Source: Amnimonas aquatica (GTDB lineage Bacteria; Pseudomonadota; Gammaproteobacteria; Pseudomonadales; Moraxellaceae). Taken from it: a DNA stretch of 8,520 nt. Positions within the stretch are counted from its first letter, which is position 1; every line of letters begins with the position of its first letter. Where the stretch lies: positions 1 through 8,520 of the forward strand of contig NZ_PTQZ01000058.1 in NCBI RefSeq assembly GCF_002943415.1. Direction: 5' to 3'. Below are positions 1 through 7,501 of this stretch, piece after piece. Below the pieces are notes generated by a model, which made no database searches, was not told where the DNA came from, and worked only from the letters and a program-made list of their open reading frames with translations. A program made the translations under genes and the position numbers.

Positions 1-22
1 TGTTACTTTAGGTACAGAAAGA

Positions 23-34
23 CGACATATGTCG
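23..34. repeat. 12-bp perfect palindrome CGACATATGTCG
   Basis: The sequence CGACATATGTCG equals its own reverse complement. It has no loop, so it is more like a dimeric-protein binding site or a chance palindrome than an RNA hairpin. It overlaps the left arm of the inverted repeat at 31-62. Nothing in the window ties it to a known regulator. Confidence 0.4.
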
Positions 35-62
35 GGAGGACGCAAAGAAATTCCCACCCGAC
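31..62. repeat. Imperfect inverted repeat (GTCGGG / CCCGAC)
   Basis: GTCGGG at 31-36 pairs with CCCGAC at 57-62. After one mismatch, GG at 38-39 can pair with CC at 54-55, leaving a loop of about 14 nt. There is no following T-run on either strand, so it does not look like an intrinsic terminator. It shares bases with the palindrome at 23-34, so the two could only fold alternatively. Its role is unknown. Confidence 0.3.
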
Positions 63-84
63 CTGACGAGCTTCACGCCCTGGA

Positions 85-120
85 AACGAAAAAGCCATCC
101 CGGAAGATGGCTTTTTCGTT
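85..120 (-). terminator. Intrinsic terminator of the nuo operon, probably bidirectional
   Basis: A perfect 15-bp inverted repeat pairs AACGAAAAAGCCATC (85-99) with GATGGCTTTTTCGTT (106-120) around a 6-nt loop. The stem has a GC-rich core (GCCATC/GATGGC) flanked by A5 and T5 runs, so either strand gives a hairpin followed by a U-tract. It starts about 20 nt after the nuoN stop on the minus strand, where the operon should end. The symmetry means it could also stop transcription arriving on the plus strand. Confidence 0.9.
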
Positions 121-140
121 CAGCAGCCGCATTCAGGCGA

Positions 141-1598
141 TCAGGGGAAGACCGCGATGCCGGCCAGGTTGACGATTTCCATGAACGGCTGCGGGTAGAC
201 GCCAATCAGGAACATCAGCGCCGCCATGACCAGCACCATGATGCCACCGGCGCGCACGCCCCAGTTGCCCGCGGCCTCCATGCGGCGCATGCCCGGCGCC
301 GGCATGTACAGCGCGATGGTCACGCGCAGGTAGTAGTACAGGCCGATGGCGCTGCCGACCACGAGCGCGCCCATCAGCCACCACAGGCCGGCGTCGACAC
401 CGAGCGCGGCGACGTAGAACTTGCCGATGAAACCAGCGGTGAAGGGAATGCCGGCCAGCGACAGCATCATCACCGTCATCACCGCGGTCAGGTACGGACG
501 GCGCCAGAACAGGCCGCGGTAATCGTAGACCGCATCGGCGTCCTTGCCCTTGTACGGGCTGGAGGTCAGCGCCACCACGCCGAATGCGCCGATGGTGGTG
601 ACCACGTAGGCGATCAGGTAGATGCCGGCCGCTTCCAGCGCCAGCGCGCCACCGGCAACGATGGCGACCAGCAGGTAGCCGATCTGCGCCACCGAGGAGT
701 AGCCGAGCAGACGCTTGATGTTGGTCTGGTTCAGCGCCAGCAGGTTGCCGACCACGATGGAAACGAAGGCGATCACCGCCAGCACGTAGCCCCAGAGCGC
801 GGCATGGGCGGCCGGCGCCTCGATCAGCAGACGCAGCAGCACGGCGAAGACAGCGACCTTGCCGACCGTGGCCAGGTAGGCGCCGATCGGTGCCGGGGCA
901 CCTTCGTAGACATCCGGCGTCCACAGGTGGAACGGCGCCAGCGACAGCTTGAAGGCCATGGCGCAGAGGATCAGCGCGATGCCTGCGAAGGCGTAGGGGC
1001 TGAGCAGGCCGGCCTCGGCCAGCTCGGCACCGATGCCGCCGAAGGTCATGGTGCCCGACTCGGCGTACAGCAGCGCCATGCCGAACAGCATGAAGGCGGA
1101 AGCGGCGGCCGACAGCACCATGTACTTGATGCCGGCTTCCAGCGAACGCTTGTTGCGGAAGGTGTAGGCGACCAGGCCGTAGACCGGGATCGACAGCAGC
1201 TCCAGACCGATGAACAGCGACACCAGGTGGCGGCTCATGATCAGCACCAGCGCGCCCATGACCGACAGGGTCAGCAGCAGGTAGATCTCTTCCTTGTTGT
1301 CGTTGTGGCCTTCGATGTAGGCATGGCTCAGCGTCATGCAGGCGAGCGTGGCAAACAGCACCAGCGCCATGTAGAAGCAGGCGTGGGCATCGACCGTAAG
1401 CAGCGGTGTGACCGTCTGCGGGCCGGCCTGCCAGGCGAAGTAGACAGAGCCCAGCGCCAGGTTGAGGCCGATCACGGCGATGGTGGCGTTCAGGTCGTGC
1501 AGTCGCTTGAACGCGATCGACAGCATCACCAGGACGGCCGTGGCGCCGGTGATCAGCAGCGGCAGCAGTGCGATGAGGTTGTTAACGGTGATGGTCAT
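141..1598 (-). CDS. nuoN: NADH-quinone oxidoreductase subunit N
   Basis: NuoN is one of the three antiporter-like proton-pumping subunits of the complex I membrane arm, the one nearest the NuoK/NuoJ/NuoH end. The 485-residue product equals the E. coli length, opens with the same MTIT...[10 protein letters not shown] start, and is hydrophobic throughout (14 helices expected for the family). Key charged residues are present: E133 in GLELLSIP, K158 in IKYM, K217 in [14 protein letters not shown] (broken helix 7), K247, K295 in [12 protein letters not shown] and K393 in GFIGKFY. The ATG follows the nuoM stop by 3 nt; the ribosome site is weak (an AGG about 12 nt upstream), which suggests translational coupling to nuoM. 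It is the last gene of the operon, ending in TGA before the terminator. Identity is very secure. Confidence 0.98.
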   Translation of the reverse strand: MTITVNNLIALLPLLITGATAVLVMLSIAFKRLHDLNATIAVIGLNLALGSVYFAWQAGPQTVTPLLTVDAHACFYMALVLFATLACMTLSHAYIEGHNDNKEEIYLLLTLSVMGALVLIMSRHLVSLFIGLELLSIPVYGLVAYTFRNKRSLEAGIKYMVLSAAASAFMLFGMALLYAESGTMTFGGIGAELAEAGLLSPYAFAGIALILCAMAFKLSLAPFHLWTPDVYEGAPAPIGAYLATVGKVAVFAVLLRLLIEAPAAHAALWGYVLAVIAFVSIVVGNLLALNQTNIKRLLGYSSVAQIGYLLVAIVAGGALALEAAGIYLIAYVVTTIGAFGVVALTSSPYKGKDADAVYDYRGLFWRRPYLTAVMTVMMLSLAGIPFTAGFIGKFYVAALGVDAGLWWLMGALVVGSAIGLYYYLRVTIALYMPAPGMRRMEAAGNWGVRAGGIMVLVMAALMFLIGVYPQPFMEIVNLAGIAVFP

Positions 1599-1601
1599 CG
1601 G

Positions 1602-3161
1602 TCAGAAACCTGCATTCGGAACAGCCGGCAGCGACTGCGTGTACACGTTATGGAGGAACTGCATGCTGGCATGGCTGGTGTCGAACACCGGCTGCGGATA
1701 CAGGCCGAGCCAGAGCAGCGACACCATGAGCACCAGCATGGTGGTGATCTCGCGGCCGTTCAGGTCGGGCAGGCGCACATCCGAGCGGGCCGGGCCGTAG
1801 AAGGCCTTCTGCATCATGAGCAGGCCGTAGATGGCCGCCAGGATGAGGCCGCCCGAGGCCACGATGGTCGCCGCCGCGTTGGCCTGGAAGCCGCCGAGCA
1901 GGATCATGATTTCGCCGACGAAGTTGCCCAGGCCGGGCAGGCCCAGCGATGCCGCGGTGAAGAACAGCGTGATCGGCGGCAGGTAGCGCAGGCGTGTCCA
2001 GAGCCCGCCCATCTCGCGCAGGTCGCGCGTGTGCAGGCGCTCGTAGAGCTCGCCGCAGAGGATGAACAGGGCGCCGGCGGAGAGGCCGTGCGCCAGCATC
2101 TGCACCACCACGCCCTGCAGCGCCACCATGTTGCCGGCGTAGATGCCGATCAGGATGAAGCCCATGTGCGAGACCGAGGTGTAGGCGATCAGGCGCTTGA
2201 TGTCGGTCTGCGCGCAGGCCAGCACGGCGCCGTAGAAGATGCCGAACACGCCCAGCCACATGGCGATGGGCGCGAACTCCAGCGAGGCGTTGGGGAACAG
2301 CGGCACGCCGAAGCGCAGCAGGCCGTAGCCGGCGGTCTTCAGCAGCACGCCGGCGAGGTCGACGGAACCGGCGGTGGGCGCCTGGGCGTGGGCATCGGGC
2401 AGCCAGGAGTGGAACGGCACCACCGGCAGCTTGACCGCGAAGGCGATGAAGAAGCCCAGCATCAGCACCATCTCGACCAGCGGCGCCATGCTGGTGCCGA
2501 GCAGGTCGTCGTAGTCGAAGGTGAGCACGCCGGTGGTCTGCGCGTGCACCAGCACCAGGCCGATGATGGCGAGCAGCAGCAGCAGGCCGCTGGCCTGGGT
2601 GTAGATGAAGAACTTGGTGGCGGCGCTGATGCGGCTGCGGCCGTTGGCTCCCCTGTGGCCCCAGAGGGCGATCAGGAAGTACATCGGCACCAGCATCATT
2701 TCCCAGAAGAAGAAGAACAGGAACAGGTCGACGGCGAGGAAGACGCCGGCGACGCCGCCCAGGTTCCACAGCAGGTTCAGGTGGAAGAAGCCGACATGGC
2801 GGTCGATTTCCTTCCACGAGCAGGCTACCGCCAGCAGGCCGAGGAAGCCGGTGAGCAGCAGCATGATCAGCGACAGGCCGTCCAGCGCCAGGTGGAAGCT
2901 GATGCCGAAGCGCGGGATCCAGTCACGCTGGAAATCGAGCTGCCAGACCGGCTTGCCGCCGACCGCATCGACGATCTGGCCGACGCCGTAGCCGCCCTGG
3001 ATCCAGATCAGGCAGGTGATGACCAGGAAGGCCAGCATGGTGAACAGCGCGATCCAGCGCGGCAGCACCTGGCTGACACGCTCGGTCTGCCACGCCAGCA
3101 GGCCGCCGATGAAGGGCAGCAGGAGCAGCCAGGGCAGGATGGTCGAGTCGAATTCAATCAT
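1602..3161 (-). CDS. nuoM: NADH-quinone oxidoreductase subunit M
   Basis: NuoM is the middle antiporter-like subunit of the complex I membrane arm, between NuoN and NuoL, and moves protons across the inner membrane. The 519-residue product is of usual length. Visible landmarks are E154 in [19 protein letters not shown]244 in [23 protein letters not shown] (broken helix 7), K275 in [25 protein letters not shown] near 318-334, and E417 in [12 protein letters not shown]. These match E. coli E144, K234, K265 and E407 with a constant offset of 10. The N-terminus carries about seven extra residues (MIEFDST) before the usual ILPWL start, and no later in-frame ATG could replace M1. The gene begins 3 nt after the nuoL TAA with little ribosome-site sequence, so coupling is likely. 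Confidence 0.98.
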   Translation of the reverse strand: MIEFDSTILPWLLLLPFIGGLLAWQTERVSQVLPRWIALFTMLAFLVITCLIWIQGGYGVGQIVDAVGGKPVWQLDFQRDWIPRFGISFHLALDGLSLIMLLLTGFLGLLAVACSWKEIDRHVGFFHLNLLWNLGGVAGVFLAVDLFLFFFFWEMMLVPMYFLIALWGHRGANGRSRISAATKFFIYTQASGLLLLLAIIGLVLVHAQTTGVLTFDYDDLLGTSMAPLVEMVLMLGFFIAFAVKLPVVPFHSWLPDAHAQAPTAGSVDLAGVLLKTAGYGLLRFGVPLFPNASLEFAPIAMWLGVFGIFYGAVLACAQTDIKRLIAYTSVSHMGFILIGIYAGNMVALQGVVVQMLAHGLSAGALFILCGELYERLHTRDLREMGGLWTRLRYLPPITLFFTAASLGLPGLGNFVGEIMILLGGFQANAAATIVASGGLILAAIYGLLMMQKAFYGPARSDVRLPDLNGREITTMLVLMVSLLWLGLYPQPVFDTSHASMQFLHNVYTQSLPAVPNAGF

Positions 3162-3164
3162 GGC

Positions 3165-5027
3165 TTACACCAGCAGCAGCACAGAGAGGATGAGCACCGC
3201 GCCGATCGCGAACGAGGCGGCGTACCAGCGGATCTGACCGTTCTCGGTCACGGCCAGCAGGCGGTTGCCGGCCTGGCTGAGACGCGGGATGACACCGACA
3301 GCCTGGTCGGCCGGATCGCGGCGCAGCAGGTGCACCAGCGCCATGAACGGACGCACGAAAATGCGGTCGTAGAGCCAGTCGAAGCCCCAGGCGTTGTACC
3401 AGAGCTTCGTCAGCACGCGGCCCGGCGCAGTCGCCGAGATTCGGTTCACCAGACGGCGCTCGCCCAGGTAGAGCGCGGCGGCGATGACGATGCCGAGAAT
3501 GGCGATGCCGCCGGAGACGAACTCCAGCACCAGCTTGCCCTCATGCGCGGCCTGGGCGCTCAGCAGCGTCGACGGCATGGCCGGCAGCACGCCTTCGAGC
3601 GGCTGGTGCACCAGCGCGCCGACCGCGGTCGACAGCACCAGCAGCACGGCCAGCGGCAGCCAGTAGTCGACACCCTTGATCGGCTCGGCGTGCCCGTTCT
3701 CCTTGCCGTGGAAGGCAATGAAGATCAGGCGGAAGGTGTAGACCGAGGTCGGGAAGGCGCCGGCCAGGCCCGCGATCAGCAGGTAGTCGTGACCGCCGGC
3801 CCAGGCCTCGAACAGGATCTCGTCCTTGGAGTAGAAGCCCGAGGTCACCAGCGGCAGCGCGGCCAGCGCGGCGCCGCCGACCAGGAAGCAGGCGTACACG
3901 AACGGGATCTTCTTGCGCAGGCCGCCCATCTTGAAGATGTCCTGCTCGTGGTGGCAGGCGATGATCACCGCGCCCGCCGAGAGGAACAGCAGGGCCTTGA
4001 AGAAGGCGTGGATCATCAGGTGGAAGATCGCCGCCGACCAGGCCGCGACGCCCAGCGCCAGGAACATGTAGCCGATCTGGCTCATGGTCGAGTAGGCCAG
4101 GATGCGCTTGATGTCGGTCTGCACCAGCGCGGCGAAGCCCGACAGCACCAGCGTCACCGCGCCGATGACGCCGACCAGCAGCAGCACGTCCGGGGTCAGC
4201 AGGAACAGGTCGTGGGTGCGCGCGATCAGGTAGACGCCGGCGGTGACCATGGTGGCGGCGTGGATCAGCGCGGACACCGGGGTCGGGCCGGCCATGGCGT
4301 CGGCGAGCCAGGTCTGCAGCGGCAGCTGCGCGGACTTGCCGACCGCGCCGCCGACCAGCAGCAGGGTGGCGGCGGTCAGCCACGGATCGCCTTCGGCGAA
4401 GCGCTGCGGCGCCAGCGTCATCAGGTCCTGGATATTCAGGGTGCCGAGTTCGCGGAACAGGATCAGCAGGCCGATGGCCATGAAGGTGTCGCCGACGCGG
4501 GTGACGATGAACGCCTTGCGCGCCGCCAGGCCGTTGGCCGGGTCCTGGTAGTAGAAGCCGATCAGCAGGTAGGAGGCGAGACCCACGCCCTCCCAGCCCA
4601 GGTACAGGAACAGCAGGTTGTCACCGAGCACCAGGAACAGCATGGCGGCGACGAACAGGTTCATGTACGAGAAGAAGCGGGTGTAGCCGTCATCGCCGCG
4701 CATGTACCAGGAGGCGAAGACGTGGATGAGGAAGCCGACACCGGTGATCACGCCCATCATGGTCAGCGCCAGGCCGTCCAGGTAAAGGGCGAACTGCGGG
4801 CTGAAGCCGTCGACGCTGATCCAGGTCCACAGCACCTGGGTGTAGGCGCCGCCGGCCGGCACGGTGCGCAGGAAGTCGTAGCCGACCCAGGCGGCACTGG
4901 CGGCGGACAGCGCCATGGAGCCGACGCCGATCAGCGCGGAGACGTTCTCGGACAGGCGGCCGCGGGCGAAGGCCAGCAGCAGGAAGCCGATCAGCGGGAA
5001 CAGGAAGGTCAGAAAGAGCAGATTCAT
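3165..5027 (-). CDS. nuoL: NADH-quinone oxidoreductase subunit L
   Basis: NuoL is the distal antiporter-like proton pump at the far tip of the complex I membrane arm. At 620 residues it fits the family (E. coli 613). Antiporter residues are E146 in [15 protein letters not shown]180 in TRVGD, K231 in [20 protein letters not shown]256 in [10 protein letters not shown]336/H340 and K344 in [14 protein letters not shown], and K401-D402 in GFYSKDEIL. The C-terminal third holds the region that forms the long lateral helix, with the conserved [18 protein letters not shown] near 544-561, and ends in a final hydrophobic anchor. The start codon overlaps the nuoK stop in an ATGA (5024-5027), a typical coupling signal. 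Identity is very secure; the protein appears intact. Confidence 0.98.
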   Translation of the reverse strand: MNLLFLTFLFPLIGFLLLAFARGRLSENVSALIGVGSMALSAASAAWVGYDFLRTVPAGGAYTQVLWTWISVDGFSPQFALYLDGLALTMMGVITGVGFLIHVFASWYMRGDDGYTRFFSYMNLFVAAMLFLVLGDNLLFLYLGWEGVGLASYLLIGFYYQDPANGLAARKAFIVTRVGDTFMAIGLLILFRELGTLNIQDLMTLAPQRFAEGDPWLTAATLLLVGGAVGKSAQLPLQTWLADAMAGPTPVSALIHAATMVTAGVYLIARTHDLFLLTPDVLLLVGVIGAVTLVLSGFAALVQTDIKRILAYSTMSQIGYMFLALGVAAWSAAIFHLMIHAFFKALLFLSAGAVIIACHHEQDIFKMGGLRKKIPFVYACFLVGGAALAALPLVTSGFYSKDEILFEAWAGGHDYLLIAGLAGAFPTSVYTFRLIFIAFHGKENGHAEPIKGVDYWLPLAVLLVLSTAVGALVHQPLEGVLPAMPSTLLSAQAAHEGKLVLEFVSGGIAILGIVIAAALYLGERRLVNRISATAPGRVLTKLWYNAWGFDWLYDRIFVRPFMALVHLLRRDPADQAVGVIPRLSQAGNRLLAVTENGQIRWYAASFAIGAVLILSVLLLV

Positions 5028-5332
5028 CCTTTCATCTCGCTGGCAGAGTCAATGTCGAGCGTCTTGAAGCGGCGATGCAGCTGCAACACGATGGCGAGGC
5101 CGACCGAGGCTTCGGCGGCGGCCAGCGACAGGATCATGATGAACATGACCTGACCGTCCGGCTGGCCCCAGCGCGCACCGGCGACGACGAAGGCGAGCGC
5201 GGCCGCGTTCATCATGACTTCCAGCGACATCAGCATGAACAGGATGTTGCGTCGCACGAGCACACCCGCCAGGCCCAGGACAAACAGCACGGCAGCGAGT
5301 GCCAGGCCATGCTCCATCGGTATTCCGGTCAT
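5024..5332 (-). CDS. nuoK: NADH-quinone oxidoreductase subunit K
   Basis: NuoK is a small three-helix membrane subunit that joins NuoJ/NuoH to the antiporter-like NuoN; in E. coli its two buried glutamates are needed for proton pumping. The 102-residue product has both, at E38 ([14 protein letters not shown]) and E74 ([11 protein letters not shown]), and the loop arginines R27-R28. The conserved tail [17 protein letters not shown] is present. The ATG at 5332-5330 gives [13 protein letters not shown], matching the usual family start; the internal Met6 would cut this short. Upstream lies a 77-nt gap with two hairpins and a weak purine-rich ribosome site (GGGTGGGA). The 3' end overlaps nuoL by 4 nt. 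Confidence 0.98.
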   Translation of the reverse strand: MTGIPMEHGLALAAVLFVLGLAGVLVRRNILFMLMSLEVMMNAAALAFVVAGARWGQPDGQVMFIMILSLAAAEASVGLAIVLQLHRRFKTLDIDSASEMKG

Positions 5333-5352
5333 TTCATTCCCACCCTATTCAG

Positions 5353-5368
5353 CCTGTGCTCACACAGG
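5353..5368 (-). repeat. Hairpin CCTGTG-CTCA-CACAGG in the nuoJ-nuoK gap
   Basis: A perfect 6-bp inverted repeat with a 4-nt loop lies between nuoJ and nuoK, just upstream of the nuoK ribosome-binding region. There is no T-run after it on the minus strand, so it is not a classical terminator. It could influence stability or translation of the message, but that is inference only. Confidence 0.45.
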
Positions 5369-5371
5369 TTC

Positions 5372-5389
5372 TGCCGGCCTCGGCCGGCA
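5372..5389 (-). repeat. GC-rich hairpin TGCCGGCC-TC-GGCCGGCA in the nuoJ-nuoK gap
   Basis: A perfect inverted repeat with 8-bp arms and a 2-nt centre; as RNA the innermost pair would open to give a 7-bp stem with a 4-nt loop. It lies 20 nt beyond the nuoJ stop and is transcribed before the hairpin at 5353-5368. No U-tract follows, so simple intrinsic termination is unlikely. It is the most stable-looking secondary structure inside the operon outside coding sequence. Confidence 0.55.
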
Positions 5390-5409
5390 CCACAATCGCA
5401 TTCTTCGCC

Positions 5410-5910
5410 TTACTGCTGCTGATCGTCCGAACGGCCGAGGTGATACGCGGTCACCAGCGCGGCCAGCAGCAGGAACGAGGCCAGCTCGACCGCCAGCAGG
5501 TACGGGCCGAACAGCGTGATGCCGACCTGCTTGGCATCGATCGTGACCTCGCCGGCCGGGTGCGTGCCCATGCCGGTCAGCACGTACAGCAGCAGGCCGA
5601 ACAGCACCAGCGCCAGCAGCGCCGGGAACAGCCAGGCACGCGGCGACAGCCAGGCACGCTCCTGCGCCACCCCGGCATCGCCGAGGTTGAGCATCATGAT
5701 CACGAACACGAACAGCACCATGATCGCGCCGGCGTAGACAATGATTTCGAGAATGCCGGCGAACGGCGCGCCGAGGCTGAAGAAGATCACCGCCACGGCG
5801 AGCAGCGACACGATCAGGTTCAGCAGCGCGTGGATCGGATTGGCGTTGGTGACGACCCTGACCGTGGACAGGATGGCCACCAGCGCGGCGATGTAGAAAA
5901 CGTATTGCAC
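5410..5910 (-). CDS. nuoJ: NADH-quinone oxidoreductase subunit J
   Basis: NuoJ is a five-helix membrane subunit of complex I, packed between NuoH and NuoK; its third helix undergoes the pi-bulge change linked to proton transfer. The 166-residue product shows the signature LEIIVYAGAIMVLFVFVIMMLNLG at about 54-77, with E55, Y59, G61 and V65, and the family GITLFGPYLLAVELASFLLLAALV near 130-153. It is shorter than E. coli NuoJ (184) because the charged C-terminal tail is reduced. The start is GTG (5910-5908), giving MQYVFYIAALVAIL, which aligns with the E. coli start. A good AGGAG lies 10 nt upstream, and the preceding in-frame codons back to the nuoI TGA contain no other usual start. Confidence 0.97.
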   Translation of the reverse strand: MQYVFYIAALVAILSTVRVVTNANPIHALLNLIVSLLAVAVIFFSLGAPFAGILEIIVYAGAIMVLFVFVIMMLNLGDAGVAQERAWLSPRAWLFPALLALVLFGLLLYVLTGMGTHPAGEVTIDAKQVGITLFGPYLLAVELASFLLLAALVTAYHLGRSDDQQQ

Positions 5911-5920
5911 GGCGTCCGTA

Positions 5921-5928
5921 CTCCTCTC
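5921..5928 (-). promoter_or_regulatory. Ribosome binding site supporting the GTG start of nuoJ
   Basis: On the minus strand this reads GAGAGGAG, the best Shine-Dalgarno match among the gene junctions here. It ends 10 nt before the GTG. Because nuoI's TGA is in the same frame 30 nt upstream and no ATG intervenes, the site fixes the nuoJ start at GTG. Confidence 0.7.
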
Positions 5929-5937
5929 AGGCTGCCG

Positions 5938-6480
5938 TCACGGCAGCAGGCCCTTGACGCTGATCGGCGCGGCTTCGTTCTGCGCCGTGCCCTTGGGCTT
6001 GCCGGCGACCGCCATGCCCGCCACGCGGTAGAAGTTGTAGTCCGGGTTCTTGCCCGGGCCGGAGATCAGCAGGTCTTCCTTTTCGTAGACCAGGCTCTGG
6101 CGCTTGTAGTCGGCCAGCTCGAAGTCCGGCGTGAGCTGGATGGCCGTGGTCGGGCAGGCCTCTTCGCACATGCCGCAGAAGATGCAGCGCGAGAAGTTGA
6201 TGCGGAAGAACTCCGGATACCAGCGGCCGTCCTCGGCCTCGGTCTTCTGCAGCGAGATGCAGCCGACCGGACAGGCCACGGCGCACAGGTTGCAGGCCAC
6301 GCAGCGCTCTTCGCCGTCCGGGTCGCGGGTCAGCACGATGCGGCCGCGGTAGCGCGGCGGCACGTAGATCGGCACCTCCGGATACAGCAGGGTGTCGCGC
6401 TTGCGGAAGGCGTGCGAGAACACCATGACGATGCTGCGCAACTGGGTGTACACGCCGATCAGGATACCTTTCAGTGTCAT
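5938..6480 (-). CDS. nuoI: NADH-quinone oxidoreductase subunit I (2x 4Fe-4S)
   Basis: NuoI carries clusters N6a and N6b, which pass electrons from NuoG towards cluster N2 and quinone at the base of the peripheral arm. The 180-residue product contains two ferredoxin motifs: [12 protein letters not shown] (C60, C63, C66, C70) and [12 protein letters not shown] (C99, C102, C105, C109), so all eight ligands are present; there is an extra C74. Length and sequence ([35 protein letters not shown], ending VKGLLP) match the E. coli-type subunit rather than the shorter mitochondrial-like form. The N-terminal amphipathic stretch ([16 protein letters not shown]) would lie along the membrane. The gene starts 12 nt after the nuoH stop, with GAGGG overlapping that stop as a possible ribosome site. 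Confidence 0.99.
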   Translation of the reverse strand: MTLKGILIGVYTQLRSIVMVFSHAFRKRDTLLYPEVPIYVPPRYRGRIVLTRDPDGEERCVACNLCAVACPVGCISLQKTEAEDGRWYPEFFRINFSRCIFCGMCEEACPTTAIQLTPDFELADYKRQSLVYEKEDLLISGPGKNPDYNFYRVAGMAVAGKPKGTAQNEAAPISVKGLLP

Positions 6481-6492
6481 CTCTCGAATCCC

Positions 6493-7500
6493 TCAGGGCT
6501 GCGGTGCGGTGAGCAGGATGATGGCCGCGGTCACCAGCAGGTTCAGCAGCGTCAGCGGCAGGCAGACCATCCAGCCGAAAGTCATCACCGCGTCGTAGCG
6601 CGGACGCATCAGCGAGCCGCGAATAAGCACGAAGAACATGATGAAGAAGGCGGTCTTGGCGGCGAACCAGAAGAACGCCGGCAGATCCTCCAGGAACGGG
6701 ATCGGCAGCGGCAGCCAGCCACCCAGGAAGAGCGTCGCCATGAGCGCGGAGATCACCACCACGCCGACGTATTCGCCGACGAAGAACATGCCCCACTTCA
6801 GGCCGGAATACTCGATGTGGTAACCGTCGGCCAGTTCCTGTTCCGCTTCCGGCTGGTCGAACGGGTGGCGGTGGGTGACCGCGACGCCAGCGACCAGGAA
6901 GGTGCAGAAGCCGAGGAACTGCGGAACGATGTACCACAGGTCCTGCTGCGCGTAGACGATGTCGCGCAGGCTGAACGAACCGGCCTGCGCCACCACGCCC
7001 ATCAGCGCGATGCCGAGGAAGACTTCGTACGACAGCGTCTGCGCCGAGGCGCGCATGGCGCCGAGCAGGGCGTACTTGTTGTTGCTCGACCAGCCGGCGA
7101 AGAGCACGGCGTAGACGCCGAGACCGGCCATGGCAAGGAAGAACAGCAGGCCGATGTTGAGGTCGATGATCAGCCATTCCGGCGTGATCGGCACCACGGC
7201 CATGACCACCAGCAGCGACGACAGGCCGACGGCCGGCGCCAGCCAGAAGATGAACTTGTCGGCGAACGGCGGCGTCCAGTCTTCCTTGAAGAACATCTTC
7301 AGCATGTCGGCGGCGAGCTGCAGCAGACCGAACGGACCGACGCGGTTGGGGCCGTGGCGGTCCTGCCAGAGCGCCAGCAGGCGGCGCTCGACAAAGCTCA
7401 GGAAGGCGGCGCAGAGCACCACGCCGAGCAGGATCACCACGGCCTTGGCGACCTGGGTGAAGATGGCGACGAGATCGGGGGTGAGCCAGTCGAAGTTCAT
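6493..7500 (-). CDS. nuoH: NADH-quinone oxidoreductase subunit H
   Basis: NuoH is the membrane subunit that, with NuoB and NuoD, builds the quinone-binding chamber and connects it to the proton channels. The 335-residue product (E. coli 325; eight helices in the bacterial structures) shows AFLSFVERR with E38, [15 protein letters not shown] at 47-61, [13 protein letters not shown] with E159, and the acidic quinone-site loop [24 protein letters not shown] at about 210-233 (D215, E218, E220, E222, D225, E230). RPRYD...[15 protein letters not shown] near 299-320 is the usual C-terminal signature. The ATG is separated from the nuoG TGA by a single base; GGGGG about 6 nt upstream, inside the end of nuoG, is a likely ribosome site. 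No damage is seen. Confidence 0.99.
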   Translation of the reverse strand: MNFDWLTPDLVAIFTQVAKAVVILLGVVLCAAFLSFVERRLLALWQDRHGPNRVGPFGLLQLAADMLKMFFKEDWTPPFADKFIFWLAPAVGLSSLLVVMAVVPITPEWLIIDLNIGLLFFLAMAGLGVYAVLFAGWSSNNKYALLGAMRASAQTLSYEVFLGIALMGVVAQAGSFSLRDIVYAQQDLWYIVPQFLGFCTFLVAGVAVTHRHPFDQPEAEQELADGYHIEYSGLKWGMFFVGEYVGVVVISALMATLFLGGWLPLPIPFLEDLPAFFWFAAKTAFFIMFFVLIRGSLMRPRYDAVMTFGWMVCLPLTLLNLLVTAAIILLTAPQP

Positions 7501-7501
7501 C

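Larger units (their letters stand above)
1..84. other. Sequence beyond the nuo terminator; no supported gene
   Basis: By hand count these 84 bases are about 51% G+C, clearly lower than the nuo genes. No complete gene is visible. On the plus strand, the frame from position 1 is open for 21 codons and ends in TGA at 64-66, about 18 nt before the shared hairpin. It could be the last codons of a convergent gene, but the peptide is not recognisable. On the minus strand an open frame runs leftwards from inside nuoN, crossing the terminator, and looks like chance. The stretch contains a perfect 12-bp palindrome at 23-34 and a second inverted repeat at 31-62. Confidence 0.5.

Noticed and set aside
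8..205. 65-codon minus-strand frame crossing the end of nuoN and the terminator
   Set aside because: It starts inside nuoN in another frame, reads straight through the terminator hairpin, and its product has no recognisable similarity.
1648..2817. 389-codon minus-strand frame inside nuoM, and similar Arg/Pro-rich frames at 133-924, 3541-4383 and 5927-7177
   Set aside because: Alternate-frame translations of high-GC nuo genes; Arg/Pro/Gly-rich composition is typical of such shadows.
804..5153. 1449-codon plus-strand open frame as a real giant gene
   Set aside because: It is the exact codon-register complement of nuoN, nuoM and nuoL, which have secure full-length homology. Its Gln/His/Asp/Arg-rich product has no recognisable domain and is the expected complement of hydrophobic membrane-protein codons.
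5353..5389. The two nuoJ-nuoK hairpins as an intrinsic terminator splitting the operon
   Set aside because: Neither is followed by a T-run on the minus strand, and the downstream genes nuoK-N are essential parts of the same complex with no evident promoter of their own.
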